DNA of 64,000 bases from Platerodrilus igneus (lineage: Eukaryota > Arthropoda > Insecta > Coleoptera > Lycidae), in assembly GCA_036346225.1 (NCBI GenBank), contig JARFIW010001104.1, positions 11,310,001-11,374,000 on the forward strand, given 5' to 3'. Of this stretch, positions 34,544 to 44,743 are shown one piece after another. Each line of letters starts with the position of its first letter. The first letter of the stretch is position 1. The notes beneath the pieces are model-generated. The model saw nothing but the letters and a program-made list of their open reading frames with translations, ran no database searches and was not told the DNA's origin. A program made the translations under genes and the position numbers.

Positions 34544-34990
34544 CTAAAAATCCCGTCCCGGTCTGGTCTCTCTACTTAGTCCAGGTCTCGCTACCACCTC
34601 TGCATATGTCCGCTGAGTCAATGCTTTATTCGTATTGTCATTTTCTCGGTTATGGGTTGTCAATGTCCCTCGTATGTCTGGCGAACTGTTTTGTCTCGTT
34701 ACCCCCTGTCTTGGTGCAGGTCCCTTACCTATACTGTTACTCCTAAAAGTTCTTCTCGGTTCCCAGTTCTGTCGATTATATGCGAAATTAGTCCCCCGTC
34801 TTGCATAGCTGTCCCTTCTGTAGTCGAACCTAACCGTGTTTACTGGTCGTTCCCTTGGTTCCCGAGGTCGTCCACTGCTTACATCGTCATACCTCTGCAG
34901 GTACTCCAAATACATCTCGCTGTCTACAGTATTTTGCAACGCTACATGTTGCCTAACCTCAACCTCGAAGTGGCGGCGAATATCTGTCAC
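34544..34990 (-). pseudogene. Gypsy-like Gag C-terminal fragment
   Basis: A 148-codon frame with an N-terminal helical region (RRHFEVEVRQHVALQN) followed by an Arg/Asn/Gly-rich basic tail with repeated RR, RPR and NRQN, as found at the nucleic-acid-binding end of zinc-knuckle-free Gag proteins. It is cut at the N-terminal side by the junction with the Copia fragment. Confidence 0.45.
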
Positions 34991-35009
34991 AAGATTTCTA
35001 AAAGTATTG

Positions 35010-35406
35010 CGAAGACAATGGTAAAATACAAGAATTTACAGCAAGATATACGCCTCAACAGAATTTAAAATCAGAACGCCTGAATAGAACTCTGTTAGAT
35101 AAAGTCAGATGTATGGACACATGCTTACCAAAAATACTATGTGCGGCATACCAATTGAACCGATCACCAACAAAAGCTACAAATGGTAAAATACCAGCTC
35201 AAATATTTTATGGAGGTGACTTATCTATTAATCACTTACGTGTCTTTGGTGCAAAATGTTGGTATTATATTAATCCAAAACAAAATAAATTACAAGCAAG
35301 AAGTAAAGCAGGAAGAATGGTTGGTTATAGTGGAGCCGGATACAGAATTTGGGATCCGTTTACAAATAAAATTACCATATCAAGGATGTTACATTTAATG
35401 AATTTG
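35010..35406 (+). pseudogene. Copia integrase fragment, left part
   Basis: On the plus strand from about 35020, KSERLNRTLLDKVR (with the catalytic Glu) continues to LPKILCAAYQLNRSPT, HLRVFGAKCWYYINPKQNK and GYSGAGYRIWDP. This is the integrase end and start of the linker to RT in a Copia pol. It stops at the gypsy insertion and resumes at 42143. Confidence 0.75.
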
Positions 35407-35410
35407 ATAT

Positions 35411-35990
35411 TGAAACGAGCTACTGCTACCGCCTTTCTTTAACTTAAAAACAAGTAATAACAAACGTCTTTATTACTCACGGTTCACAAGTCTAATTAAC
35501 AGTATATGCCTTATTTATAGATGTTTTCAGTGCAATTAACAATGAAGCACTATTACACTAATGAATTTACAAGCACTAATGTCTTCTTAAACTAAATTAT
35601 TTAGGATCGGTCCATTAACAACACTAACACAACTATTTATTTATTATACACTTTGTCTATCTATGTATACTACAAGCTGCATGTACATTAGACACAGCAT
35701 ATAACATTTATGTATACTTCTAAAAGCTCAAACTACTATTACTTTACAACGTTATAATTTATATTAGACATTCTAGTATAGACTGACCCCTGCATTTCTT
35801 AGCGGCCTTATATATACTCTGAGTTAAAGATATGATTCATCCTCTGGTACTTACTAGAAACTTCCCGGTCCATTGAGAATAAGCGGCGTTTTGTAAGTTT
35901 GATTGCTAGAAGGATTCTCAAATCCTGGAGACTATGCCGACCCTACAACACTTGTGTGTTTGACGGGTTGCCTAATAGTAGCTCGCAACA
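35411..35990 (-). repeat. 3' LTR of the macro-domain gypsy element
   Basis: It begins TGAAACGAGC and ends GCTCGCAACA on the plus strand. The last about 19 codons of the macro/CCCH frame run into it. Confidence 0.92.
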
Positions 35991-37365
35991 CTACCCCCTC
36001 TTTAAAACCGTTACATCTCGTAACTGTAAATACATTTTGACGCCAATTCGATGAATGATGACGGTATCGGCAGCTATCTCCTCTGGTGCATCCACCACGT
36101 CGTTGGAAGTAACAGTCAACACTCTTTTCTTGGTTTTGGTAGGCAACCGGTTGATAACAACAAACAAGGACCTGGACGTTGGTTTTCTGGAAAACTACTT
36201 CTAGCATATTTCGGACTATCCTCCAATCTAAGCGATCCAGTCCACAGCCTAGCTTGGGCACCGCTAGTCTCGTTACTCCATTTTCCATCATGTGCGCTTT
36301 GAAATTTAGCAAAGCCTCCCATAGATGTCCATAACTAGGTCTCTGCCATGAAGAATTTTTGGTGACCAGATAGTAAACATAACGATTTTTGTTTTGAAGA
36401 ACCAAAGCTTTTCCTACAGTTGGCTGCTGTTGTACTAATTCATCCACACATCCAAACTTTTTCTTGAAAACAACAGCTATTCCCCTTGACATTGCCAAAT
36501 CTTGAACTACGCAATGTGCAAGGAAATACTCTTCTGGTGCTCTAAACAGATCTTGCTGTTTTTCAACAACAACGCCAAATCTCGCCTTAGCGGAACCACC
36601 AAACGCCGCCATAAAGCTCTCAAAATCTACATTTGGCTCATGATTAATAACTTGTCGAACACCATTCTCATCATTCGAGCTTTCTTGGTTGTTGCCAGCG
36701 TAGGATGTTAAACGGTCAAAGTGTACCACTTTCGGTTTACCACGGGGAGATCTTCTGATCCGGTACACTACATCATTAATCCTTTTCATCACTTCGTACG
36801 GGCCTTCCCATTGTCTTTGTAATTTTGGCGACAACCCACGTTTTCTCTGTGGATTATACAACAACACCAAATCTCCAGGTTGATAACCACCTTCTTGTGC
36901 TCTCGTGTCATATTGTGATTTCATTCGATCGCTTGCTGCCTGGATATTCTTTCGGACGTTTTCGTGAATGCTATTTGATCTTTCACAAAGCTTACTAAGG
37001 TAATCTTCACCTGCGATCTCTTCTCCAGGTTTAAATCCAAACTGAAGATCACATGGTAGCCGCATTTCACGTCCTAGCATTACGCAAGCGGGCGAGTACC
37101 CTGTGCTGTCATGTACCGAAGATCGGTACGCCAGTAGGAACAAATGTAAATATTGGTCCCAGTCTTGCTGATGTTCAGAGACAACTTTGGCCAGGTACTT
37201 CCCTAACGTCCTGTTCATTCTTTCAACCATTCCATCCGATTGGGGATGAAGTGGCGTGGTTCTAGTCTGCCTAATTCCAAGATGCTTGCAGACATTTTGA
37301 AACAACGCCGATTCGAAGTACGCCCTTGATCGGAGTGTAATTCCAACGGAACTCCAAAACGACAA
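35932..37365 (-). pseudogene. Gypsy integrase end fused to a TARG1/OARD1-like macro domain and CCCH finger
   Basis: 477 codons. Residues 15-220 are the integrase remainder: FESALFQNVCKHLGI, the catalytic Glu 48 in GMVERMNRTL, HLFLLAYRSS and the GPY/F module WEGPYEV. Residues about 262-403 form a macro domain: LFRAP, FLAHCVVQDLAMSRGIAVVF, a KKKFG block, YYLVTK, an SYGHLWEAL helix and KLGCGLDRLDW. This follows human OARD1/TARG1 block by block. K336 and D377 correspond to the catalytic Lys84 and Asp125, and D272 to the adenine-contacting Asp20. Residues 418-436 form a CCCH finger (C-x7-C-x5-C-x3-H). TARG1 removes ADP-ribose from glutamate on proteins. Whether the element's version did so is inference. 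The first about 14 codons belong to the shifted region, not to the protein. Confidence 0.88.
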
Positions 37366-38792
37366 AACAACTCCCTGACTAGTACATCTGCAACCGTCTC
37401 GGCTTCTTGGTTAGGTATAGCATATGCCTCCGGCCATTTGGTAAAATAATCCATTGCAACCAAGATGTATTTATTTCCTTTCTCTGATTCAGGAAACGGA
37501 CCAGCTATATCAATGGCTACCCTCTCAAAAGGATTTCCCACGTAATATTGTCTCATTGGGGCTTTCCGTTTCGAGACCGGGCCATTTGCAGAGGCACACA
37601 ATTCACATTTCCGGCACCACTCCTTCACATCATCTTTGCAGTTCACCCAATAGAATCGTTCTCTCACTCTCTTGAGAGTTCTTTTCACGCCAAAGTGCCC
37701 TCCGGAAATACCATCGTGCAAGTGCTGCAACACTTCCGGCACTCTGCTTCTCGGCACTATCACTTGAAGTCTCTCAGTGCCATCTTCAAATTCCAAGCGT
37801 CGTTTCAAGATTCTATTTTCCATCATCAAGGAGTCCCACTGTGCCCAGTATGCCTTCAGGCTCCTACTTAAAATACTAATTTCTTCCCAAGCTGGTCGTT
37901 GTCCTCTATTTTTCCACTCAATAATACGTCCCAATTCGGCGTCATTCTCCTGGTCTTCTCGTATTCTTTCGAGTTGCCAAATATCATCGGTTACCGTCAT
38001 TCTATGGATGACACTTATTTTCTCTTCCATCTTGGAGCAATGATTGCAGTTTACTGGACAAGGTCTCCTTGACAAAGCGTCTGCATTCCGATGGCTAGTT
38101 CCTACCCGATGTTCTGTGTCAAAGTGATATTCCTGCAGCCGCTCTATCCACTTTGCAACTTGCCCTTCAGGATTTCGAAACTGCAGTAACCATTTCAGTG
38201 CAGCATGGTCTGTTCTCAACAGGAATTTACGGCCGTATAAGTACTTATAAAAGTGCTCTACGGATTTGACGACGGCCAACAGCTCCCTTCTTGTCACACA
38301 ATAGTTCCTTTCTGGCCGCGACAAGACCTTGCTGAAATACCCAATAACTTTTTCTTGTCCGTCCTGCACTTGAGAAAGAACGCCTCCTATAGCTGTGTTA
38401 CTGGTATCGGTATCCAACACAAATTTCCACTCCATCCGTGGATAACTCAAAATTGGTGCTGTAACTAGTAGCCGTTTCAGTTGTTCAAATGCACTGTGGC
38501 AGTCGTCATTCCAATCATATTCTTGTCCATCTTCGTTTAATTTTGTTAACGGTTTGGCAATGTTCGCAAACCCAAGTATAAAACGTCGGTAATATGTGCA
38601 CAATCCTAGAAAACTGCGTAGTTGGTGTATATCTGCTGGTGTAGGCCACTCTTGTACCGTTTTTATTTTGCCAGGGTCAGCTCTTATTCCGGTCTCCGAA
38701 ACGACATGTCCTAGGTATTTCACCTCTTTCCCAAACAGGTGACACTTTTTGGGGCTCAATGTAAGGTTTGCCCCTCGTAAGGTGTTCTTCAA
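37215..38792 (-). pseudogene. Gypsy RT thumb, RNase H and integrase N-terminus and core
   Basis: 525 codons: RT end (KKCHLFGKEVKYLGH, LRSFLGLCTYYRRF), RNase H (residues about 120-240, with KFVLDTDTSNTAIG, YCVTRRELLAVV and NADALSRRP), integrase zinc site (H359, H366, C396, C399) and core with the first two catalytic Asp (VAIDIAGPF at D428, LHSDQG at D488). A frameshift just after the second Asp breaks the chain; the next frame supplies the Glu. Confidence 0.9.
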
Positions 38793-40257
38793 AAGACCGG
38801 CTTAACACTATCACGTAGTCAAGGTACACCAGACAAGTCTTCCAAGACAGTCCACGCAGTATCGACTCCATCAATCGTTCAAAAGTGGCAGCTGCATTGC
38901 ATAATCCAAATGGCATGACCTTAAACTGCCATAATTCAGTTCCAATTGTAAACGCAGGCTTTTCTTTATCGTTTGGCTCTAAGCCTACCTGCCAGTATCC
39001 GCTTTTTAAGTCCAAGGTCGAAAACCATTTGGATCCGGATAGAGTATCTAAGGTGTCATCAATTCTGGGCAAAGGATAGCTGTCTTTATTTGTCACATTG
39101 TTAAGCCGCCGGTAGTCTACACAAAACCTTGTCGACCCGTCCTTTTTCTTGACAAGCACTACCGGGGATGCCCATGGACTATTCGAGGGTTCAATCACTC
39201 CCTGCTCTTCCATATCGGTGATAATTTGCTCAGCTTCCTTACGTTTTGCCAAAGGAAGCCGCCTGGGGTGTTGTCTTATCGGTTGCGCATCACCAGTATT
39301 GATCTTGTGTTGCACAACATTCGTCCTTCCTTTCTCACTATCATCCAGTGCAAACACACCTCGATATCGTCCGACCAGCTCTTTTACCTTGCCCAGTTGG
39401 TCGCCGTTTAATCCTTGACAGGAAGGTATTAACATATCCAGCAATTTCTGTGAGCAACCGTTGGCTGGTTTATCTTTCGTGTCGTCCACACAACGTTTAA
39501 TATGGCATACTGGAATGCAACTTCCCACAATCGTGTCTTTCTTCAGGGTCACCGTATGTGGATTAATGTTCAGCACCCTTACTGGTACCATATTTCGAGA
39601 CTTTACCAGCGTTCTTCCAATCAGTAATCCCTCCTGACCCATTCCCGATTCAGTTGCTTCCATCATGCATACTTGTCCTTCTTGGAGCGTACCATCCGGG
39701 CGTCCCATTACTATCATTTCCGCCTTCTCGGGTATTTTCATATCGCAAATCATTCGAACTTGCATCGTCTGGTTACTCCTACCTTGAAATGGAATCTCAT
39801 CATCATCTATCCGAAGCACATTTTCTTTCATGTTTACATGAAACCCATATTCTCTCATGAGATCCATTCCCAAGATCACTTCTTCTGTAATTTCGGCTAC
39901 CAACACTCGATGATTAATTAATATGTCCCCAATTATCAACATAACGGCAGTCTCTCCGTGAGTACAAATCTTCTCACCACTTGCCGTTCGGAGGCACACC
40001 GATACAGGTAGCACTTTTCCACGACCAACCAAATCTGGTCTCACAATAGTTTTTGTCGCTCCTGTATCCACAAGTAATCGGACAACCCTACCATTAATTC
40101 TACCATCGATATAAATGCTGTCCAGACTTTCCACCGACGATGCAGCACGGATGATAATCTCCGGGGCACTACGCTGTGCTGTCGAAGTTCGCCCCCTTAC
40201 ATTGACCTGCTCTGGCGCAACCGGTTGTTTCTTTGGTTGAGTACAGTGTCTCTGCAT
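38677..40257 (-). pseudogene. Gypsy protease and reverse transcriptase, motif C changed to YLDY
   Basis: In phase with Gag, 526 codons. Protease active site LLVDTGATKTIV at residues 61-72 and ILGMDLM near 130. RT blocks: EPSNSPWASPVVLVKKKDG, FCVDYRRLNN, STLDLKSGYWQV (motif A Asp 416), VMPFGLCNAAATF, then VYLDYVIV at 477-484. Motif C should be YLDD; the second Asp codon is TAC (38815-38817), which would abolish polymerisation. The frame is lost shortly after, and the RT thumb continues in the next frame. Confidence 0.9.
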
Positions 40258-40278
40258 ATGACCAACTTCACCGCAGCT

Positions 40279-41481
40279 CTAGCATCGTAGACGCCATCTC
40301 CGTGGTCGTTGTCTTTTCAGCCTTTCCGCCTTTTGCTTTTCAAACACACGGTTGATTATTTCACCTACGCATTTCTGTGATTGCTCAGGTTCTTCTAATG
40401 CAGACCGAACTTTATGACTCATCCTGTGTGACGTCTGCTTAGCTGTTTCAAATTCAAGCGCATGAGCCAGTGCGTCATCTAACATTTTTGGCCGTGCTAA
40501 TCTTAGCGCTTGCTGTATTTCACTGTCTTTAATGCCATCCACAAATGTTTGAACAGCCAGTTGTTCGAGGAAACTATCTGGTGCCGTTGGATATGCCAAT
40601 CTAACCAATCTGGCGATGCCAGCTTCGAATTCTTGCAGGCTTTCACTTGTCTTTTGCGAGCGGTTCTTAACTTGTGCGTGGTAAACCTGTTGAAGGTGAG
40701 CATCTCCATATCTCATCTCTAGCTTCGATGTTAAGTGGCCGTAATCATTCTGCTGGTGATCGGGAATCGTTTGTAAGATGTTAAGAGCTTCCCCCCGTAG
40801 GGCCACTATTAAGGAGATAGCCTTCTCTTTGTTGCACCAACCGTTGGCTATTGCCGCAGCTTCAAATTGTTTCAAATATGTGGGCCAAGGTGTTTTGCCA
40901 TCGAATGTGGGTGGTTTCACTTTAAATTTAGACGGTATTCTTTCCATGGTTCTTATTTCTGGAATGTTTTCATTTACAACTTGGTTTGCTAATTCAATTG
41001 GCCACGTTGTTAGTGAAATCACTTGTTCTTGCAGCTTCATCACATCCTCTTCCATTTTTACCAATTTATTGTCCAACTTTTGTTCAACTGTTTTTACCTG
41101 TTCGGTGACATCTTCTTTCAATGCAATGGAGCTTTCCATTAATCTTTGTTCTAACGTGGCTGTACTTTCATTCAACTTTTCTTCCATTTTGGCAGCATTT
41201 TCACTTAACCTTTCCATTTTCCCAGCATTTTCACTAAACCTTTTTTTTTCCATTTCCTTAGCATTTTCACTTAACTTTTCTTCTATTTTCTCAGCATTTT
41301 CACCTAGCTTTTCTTTAAGGGTTGATTCCAGTTTAACTGACCTCACTGCGTTTTCACTTAACTTTTCTTCTAATTTCGCAATATTTTCGCTTAACTTTTC
41401 CTCCATACCGGATTTAAAATCCTTAAGGAAATTCCTTAAAGTTTCTGCGTCCATCTTACTTTGACTTCTTGTAACTGGCAT
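40279..41481 (-). pseudogene. Gypsy Gag with long coiled coil, stop in the zinc knuckle
   Basis: 400 codons from the ATG at 41481. Residues 20-145 are a coiled coil built from repeats like EEKLSENA-KM; residues 180-345 are a retrotransposon Gag domain (PPTFDGKTPWPTYLKQFEAA, QTFVDGIKD). The frame stops at a TAG that replaces the second position of the zinc knuckle (C-stop-SCGEVGHMQRHC), most simply a TGG-to-TAG change. The next frame continues without shift into protease, so Gag and Pol were a single open frame in this family. Confidence 0.85.
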
Positions 41482-41560
41482 ATATAAACTACTTAAATGT
41501 CTTTAGACTTGTGTGCTTTCCTTTTAAATTAATCATTATATACCCCACACCTGACACCAG

Positions 41561-42138
41561 TGAAACGAGCTATTGCTACCGCCTTTCTTTAACTTAAAAA
41601 CAAGTAATAACAAACGTCTTTATTACTCACGGTTCACAAGTCTAATTAACAGTATATGCCTTATTTATAGATGTTTTCAGTCCACTTAACAATGAAGCAC
41701 TATTACACTAATGAATTTACAAGCACTAATATCTTCTTAAACTAATTTATTTAGGATCGGTCCATTAACAACACTAACACAACTATTTATTTATTATACA
41801 CTTTGTCTATCTATGTATACTACAAGCTGCATGTACATTAGACACAGCATATAACATTTATGTATACTTCTAAAAGCTCAAACTACTATTACTTTACAAC
41901 GTTATAATTTATATTAGACATTCTAGTATAGACTGACCCCTGCATTTCTTAGCGGCCTTATATATACTCTGAGTTAAAGATATGATTCATCCTCTGGTAC
42001 TTACTAGAAGCTTCCTGGTCCATTAAGAATAAGCGGCGTTTTGTGAGTGTGATTGCTAGAAGGATTCTCGAATCCTGGAGACTATGCCGACCCTAAAACG
42101 CTTGTGTTTGACGGGTTGCCTAATAGTAGCTCGCAACA
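41561..42138 (-). repeat. 5' LTR of the macro-domain gypsy element
   Basis: Partner of 35411-35990, with about 15 base differences and one 2-base gap. The putative primer site lies just left of 41561. Confidence 0.92.
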
Positions 42139-42142
42139 ATAT

Positions 42143-42700
42143 CAAATATATAGAAGAAAAATTGCCATTAAAAGTAACTGAAATTGAATCAACAGTTCCT
42201 GAAATAAGTACGATAAAATCTGATAATCTCGAAATTTAAGAAAATAAAATAGAAAATCAAGAAAAAGTTCAGAAGGTTACTACAAGAGGACGAGAGGTGA
42301 AATCGCCGAAATATTTACACGATTATGAAGCTTATGCAGCTTATTGCCTCATAAGCAGTGATGAAGAAGCTCCAAACTCTTACGAGGAGGCCATTAAAAA
42401 CAAAGAATGGGAAGAAGCCATTAATTATGAAATCCGTTGTTTAGAGAAAATTAAAATATGGGAAAGTTCAACATTACCAATTGATAATAATGCTGTAGAC
42501 ACAAAATAGGTCTTCAAAATAAAAGAAAATGGTTTTAAAAAAGCGAGATTAGTCGCAAAAGACTTTCAGAAACAATATTATGATAATAATTATGCACCCG
42601 TAGCAAGAATAACAAGTATTCAAATCGTTTTAACCATTGCTCTAAAAAACAACTGGAAAGGCCGTAAAAAGAGTAATAAGATATTTAAAGCAAAATATTG
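42143..42700 (+). pseudogene. Copia pol fragment, right part
   Basis: This continues the fragment broken at 35410: after an acidic linker it reads SPKYLHDYEAYAAYCL, PNSYEEAIKNKEWEEAIN and IWESSTLPIDNNAVDTK, then (after a stop) VFKIKENGFKKARLVAKDF and YAPVARITSIQIVL, the start of Copia RT. RT is cut after about 60 codons. A stop also lies near 42238. Confidence 0.75.
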
Positions 42701-43225
42701 ACTATTTGAATTTTAATCAATTATTGTCATTATTTTTGTTTAACTGTTTTAGGTTTTGTGAATCAAGTTTAATGTGAATCATAATCTGAATAACGTTAAA
42801 GTTGAGCTGGGGTTTTGGAGTTGTAATGAAATCAGGGTAGCAAAACTTTTATATACATATGCCTAATTGTGTATAGTAACTATATAAAGTGTTCTAATAT
42901 GTTTTTGGTAACTGTCGTGTCATTATTATTAAAAAGAAAGGAATAAAGTATAATTAATTTTCTCAAGCAAATTTATTCCTCCAAAAGAATCGTAATCAAA
43001 ATTTCAACGTTTTTCTTTTTCGAAGCCCTGCAAACCAGAACCACAAACTGCCAGTAGTGATGTTTGCTTTACATTCGAGGTTGGCATGAGGTTAGGTATG
43101 AAACTAAAGTATAATATTAGTATAAGTATGTATGATATGATTATAACCGCAATTAGGCATTATTTACATTCTACATATTGTTTACATTTACTTATTCTTT
43201 ACATGAAAATACTAAATTGTATTCG
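42701..43225. other. No gene recognised
   Basis: AT-rich, without motif. It is the gap between two Copia relics and may contain further decayed sequence. Confidence 0.35.
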
Positions 43226-43634
43226 TTACGTGTAAACGCACATCCCTGGTCCTAATTCACTTGGCAGTCCTGCTGGCAAAATGTTTCTCAGCCACTCGTC
43301 GTCTACTGCAAAGTCAATTCTGATTAATTGATTTGCTGTTTCAAAAAATTGTCCACTGTATTCGATCATTGAATTACAATTTTCTAACTGAATTGTTACC
43401 AACCAACTTACACAATAAACTAATGCAACGTGACAATCCACGATCTGGATACAAGCCTTGTAACTTTTTCCATGTTTTTGCAGCTGATTTTGCATTTGTC
43501 ACACATACGAATACGGATGAATCAAGGCTCAATTTTATTCTAGCTTTTGTTTTGCGTAACTTTGCATCATCCCCGCCTGTGCCTTCAATGATATATTTTG
43601 AATAATCATTTAATTCCAGGGAGTTCCGTATCAT
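43226..43634 (-). pseudogene. Copia Gag fragment
   Basis: Two overlapping minus-strand frames give RIKLSLDSSVFVCVTNAKSA, AKTWKKLQGLYPDRG and then LENCNSMIEYSGQFFETAN and DDEWLRNILPAGLP. This is the UBN2-type Gag of Copia elements, whose helical domain forms the particle. The frame changes between 43380 and 43495. There is no start and no downstream zinc knuckle. Confidence 0.65.
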
Positions 43635-44148
43635 GACTTGCTATGTGTGGTAATTCTCATTACTTCGTAGTTTTCCTACGCTATTCCGTGCACTGTCGTT
43701 TGATATACTTTTATTATAGTATTAAACTTCAATTTAATGGACGCACTATTTAGTTTTATATTAGAACCGATGTACTGTGAGTTTAATATAGAGTCGTATG
43801 TACACCTTTTTTTTTAAATCGATAGACGATTGGATAAAAAGATGTAGGTAAAAACGACATACATTTGTCCCTTACATGAAGAACACACTAGATCAACTCG
43901 CACTACCTGGGTCCCTAACCTGTTGAGATTTTGAGGGGAACAAAGGCATGTAAATGCATGAGAGCAGTTATATTATTACTTATTATAATATAAAACATTT
44001 TAGACTTCAACTTGTTATTTATTGATCTAATTTTTTATTGTTGATTGAATCATCGAACAAAAAGACCTAGGGGTCCAGATTAAATTTACAACAAATTATT
44101 ATTCAATTTCAAACCCACAACTACATGTATACAAAGTTCTTAATACTT
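43635..44148. other. No gene recognised
   Basis: AT-rich, without motif. The left terminus of the piggyBac element was searched for here and not found. Confidence 0.35.
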
Positions 44149-44164
44149 ATGGGTCGTTTGATAC

Positions 44165-44404
44165 ATTGCATTTACATTTCCAATGCTCCACTCGAAGGTA
44201 CTACATTGGCCAGGAGGCGAGTTTTTTGTTGCCTGAAAATTTAGAATTTTGCCAAACCCTTGCAGTTCCAGGCAAGGTAGGGATCTTTAACGTGCGTGAC
44301 AACACTCACACACGGGACCTCCATTTAACCTCTCATCCGAACGAAGGCGTAATTTTTGTGAAAAATGCTCACCTCCCATTTTTCAAGCAGTCGGCCGTGT
44401 CGGG
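44165..44404 (-). mobile_element. SINE copy 1, 5'-truncated, with target duplication
   Basis: Minus-strand SINE body lacking most of the tRNA-like head. Flanks ATGGGTCGTTTGATAC (44149-44164) and ATGGGGTCGTTCGATAC (44405-44421) form a target duplication with one mismatch and one gap. Confidence 0.75.
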
Positions 44405-44430
44405 ATGGGGTCGTTCGATACAGTAAAAAG

Positions 44431-44743
44431 TGCGTATTCATTACATGTGATTTTCCAATGCTCCACCCGAAGGTACAACATTGGCGAGGAGGCGAGTTTT
44501 TTGTTGCCTGGAAATTTAGAATTTTGCCGAACCCTTGCCGTTCCAGGCAAGGTAGGGATCTTTAACGTGCGTGACAACACTCACACACGAGACCTCCATT
44601 TAACCTCTTATCCGAACGAGGGCGTAATTTTTGTGAAAAATGCTCACCTGTCGTTTTTCAAGCAGTCGGCCGTGTCTGGATTTGAACCCAGGACCTTGAG
44701 ATCCGTAGTCTTACGCTTTCTACATTGATCCACGGCGACGCCC
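44431..44743 (-). mobile_element. SINE copy 2, full head, inserted in piggyBac
   Basis: The minus strand starts with a tRNA-like head (GGCGTCGCCGTGGATCAATG, then B-box GGTTCAAATCC) and continues through the shared body (GTTAAAGATCCC, GGAACGGCAAGGGTTCGGCA, GGTGGAGCATTGGAAAATC). It belongs to the same subfamily as the copy at 58274. The piggyBac coding text stops at its edge, so it cut off the transposase end. Confidence 0.8.

Larger units (their letters stand above)
30725..34990 (-). mobile_element. Long-LTR Ty3/gypsy-like element, minus-strand copy (right arm), without RT
   Basis: Reading on the minus strand: a Gag end, an aspartic protease, an acidic linker protein, a purine-rich tract (33450-32900), a polypurine-like AAATAGGGGGATTATATT, then an LTR-like region down to about 30815. 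No RT, RNase H or integrase is visible, so pol is deleted or the element is a Gag-protease-only form. The left arm is its diverged copy. The Gag end is cut at 34990, where a Copia fragment begins. Confidence 0.6.
35411..42138 (-). mobile_element. Ty3/gypsy retrotransposon carrying a macro domain and CCCH finger
   Basis: LTRs of 580 bp (35411-35990) and 578 bp (41561-42138), starting TG and ending CA, are flanked by the 4 bp duplication ATAT on both sides. By eye they differ at about 15 positions. Gag, protease, RT, RNase H, integrase with GPY/F, then macro domain and CCCH finger are encoded in one direction. The polypurine AAAGAGGGGGTAG lies beside the 3' LTR, and a primer site TGGTGTCAGGTGTGGGG beside the 5' LTR. 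The element is inserted in a Copia fragment. A solo LTR of the family is at 15428. It has a stop in Gag, YLDY in RT and two frameshifts in pol. Confidence 0.92.

Noticed and set aside
40778..41464. 228-codon plus-strand frame opposite the gypsy Gag
   Set aside because: It mirrors the coiled-coil repeats of Gag (Ser/Phe/Leu-rich complement) and has no independent support.
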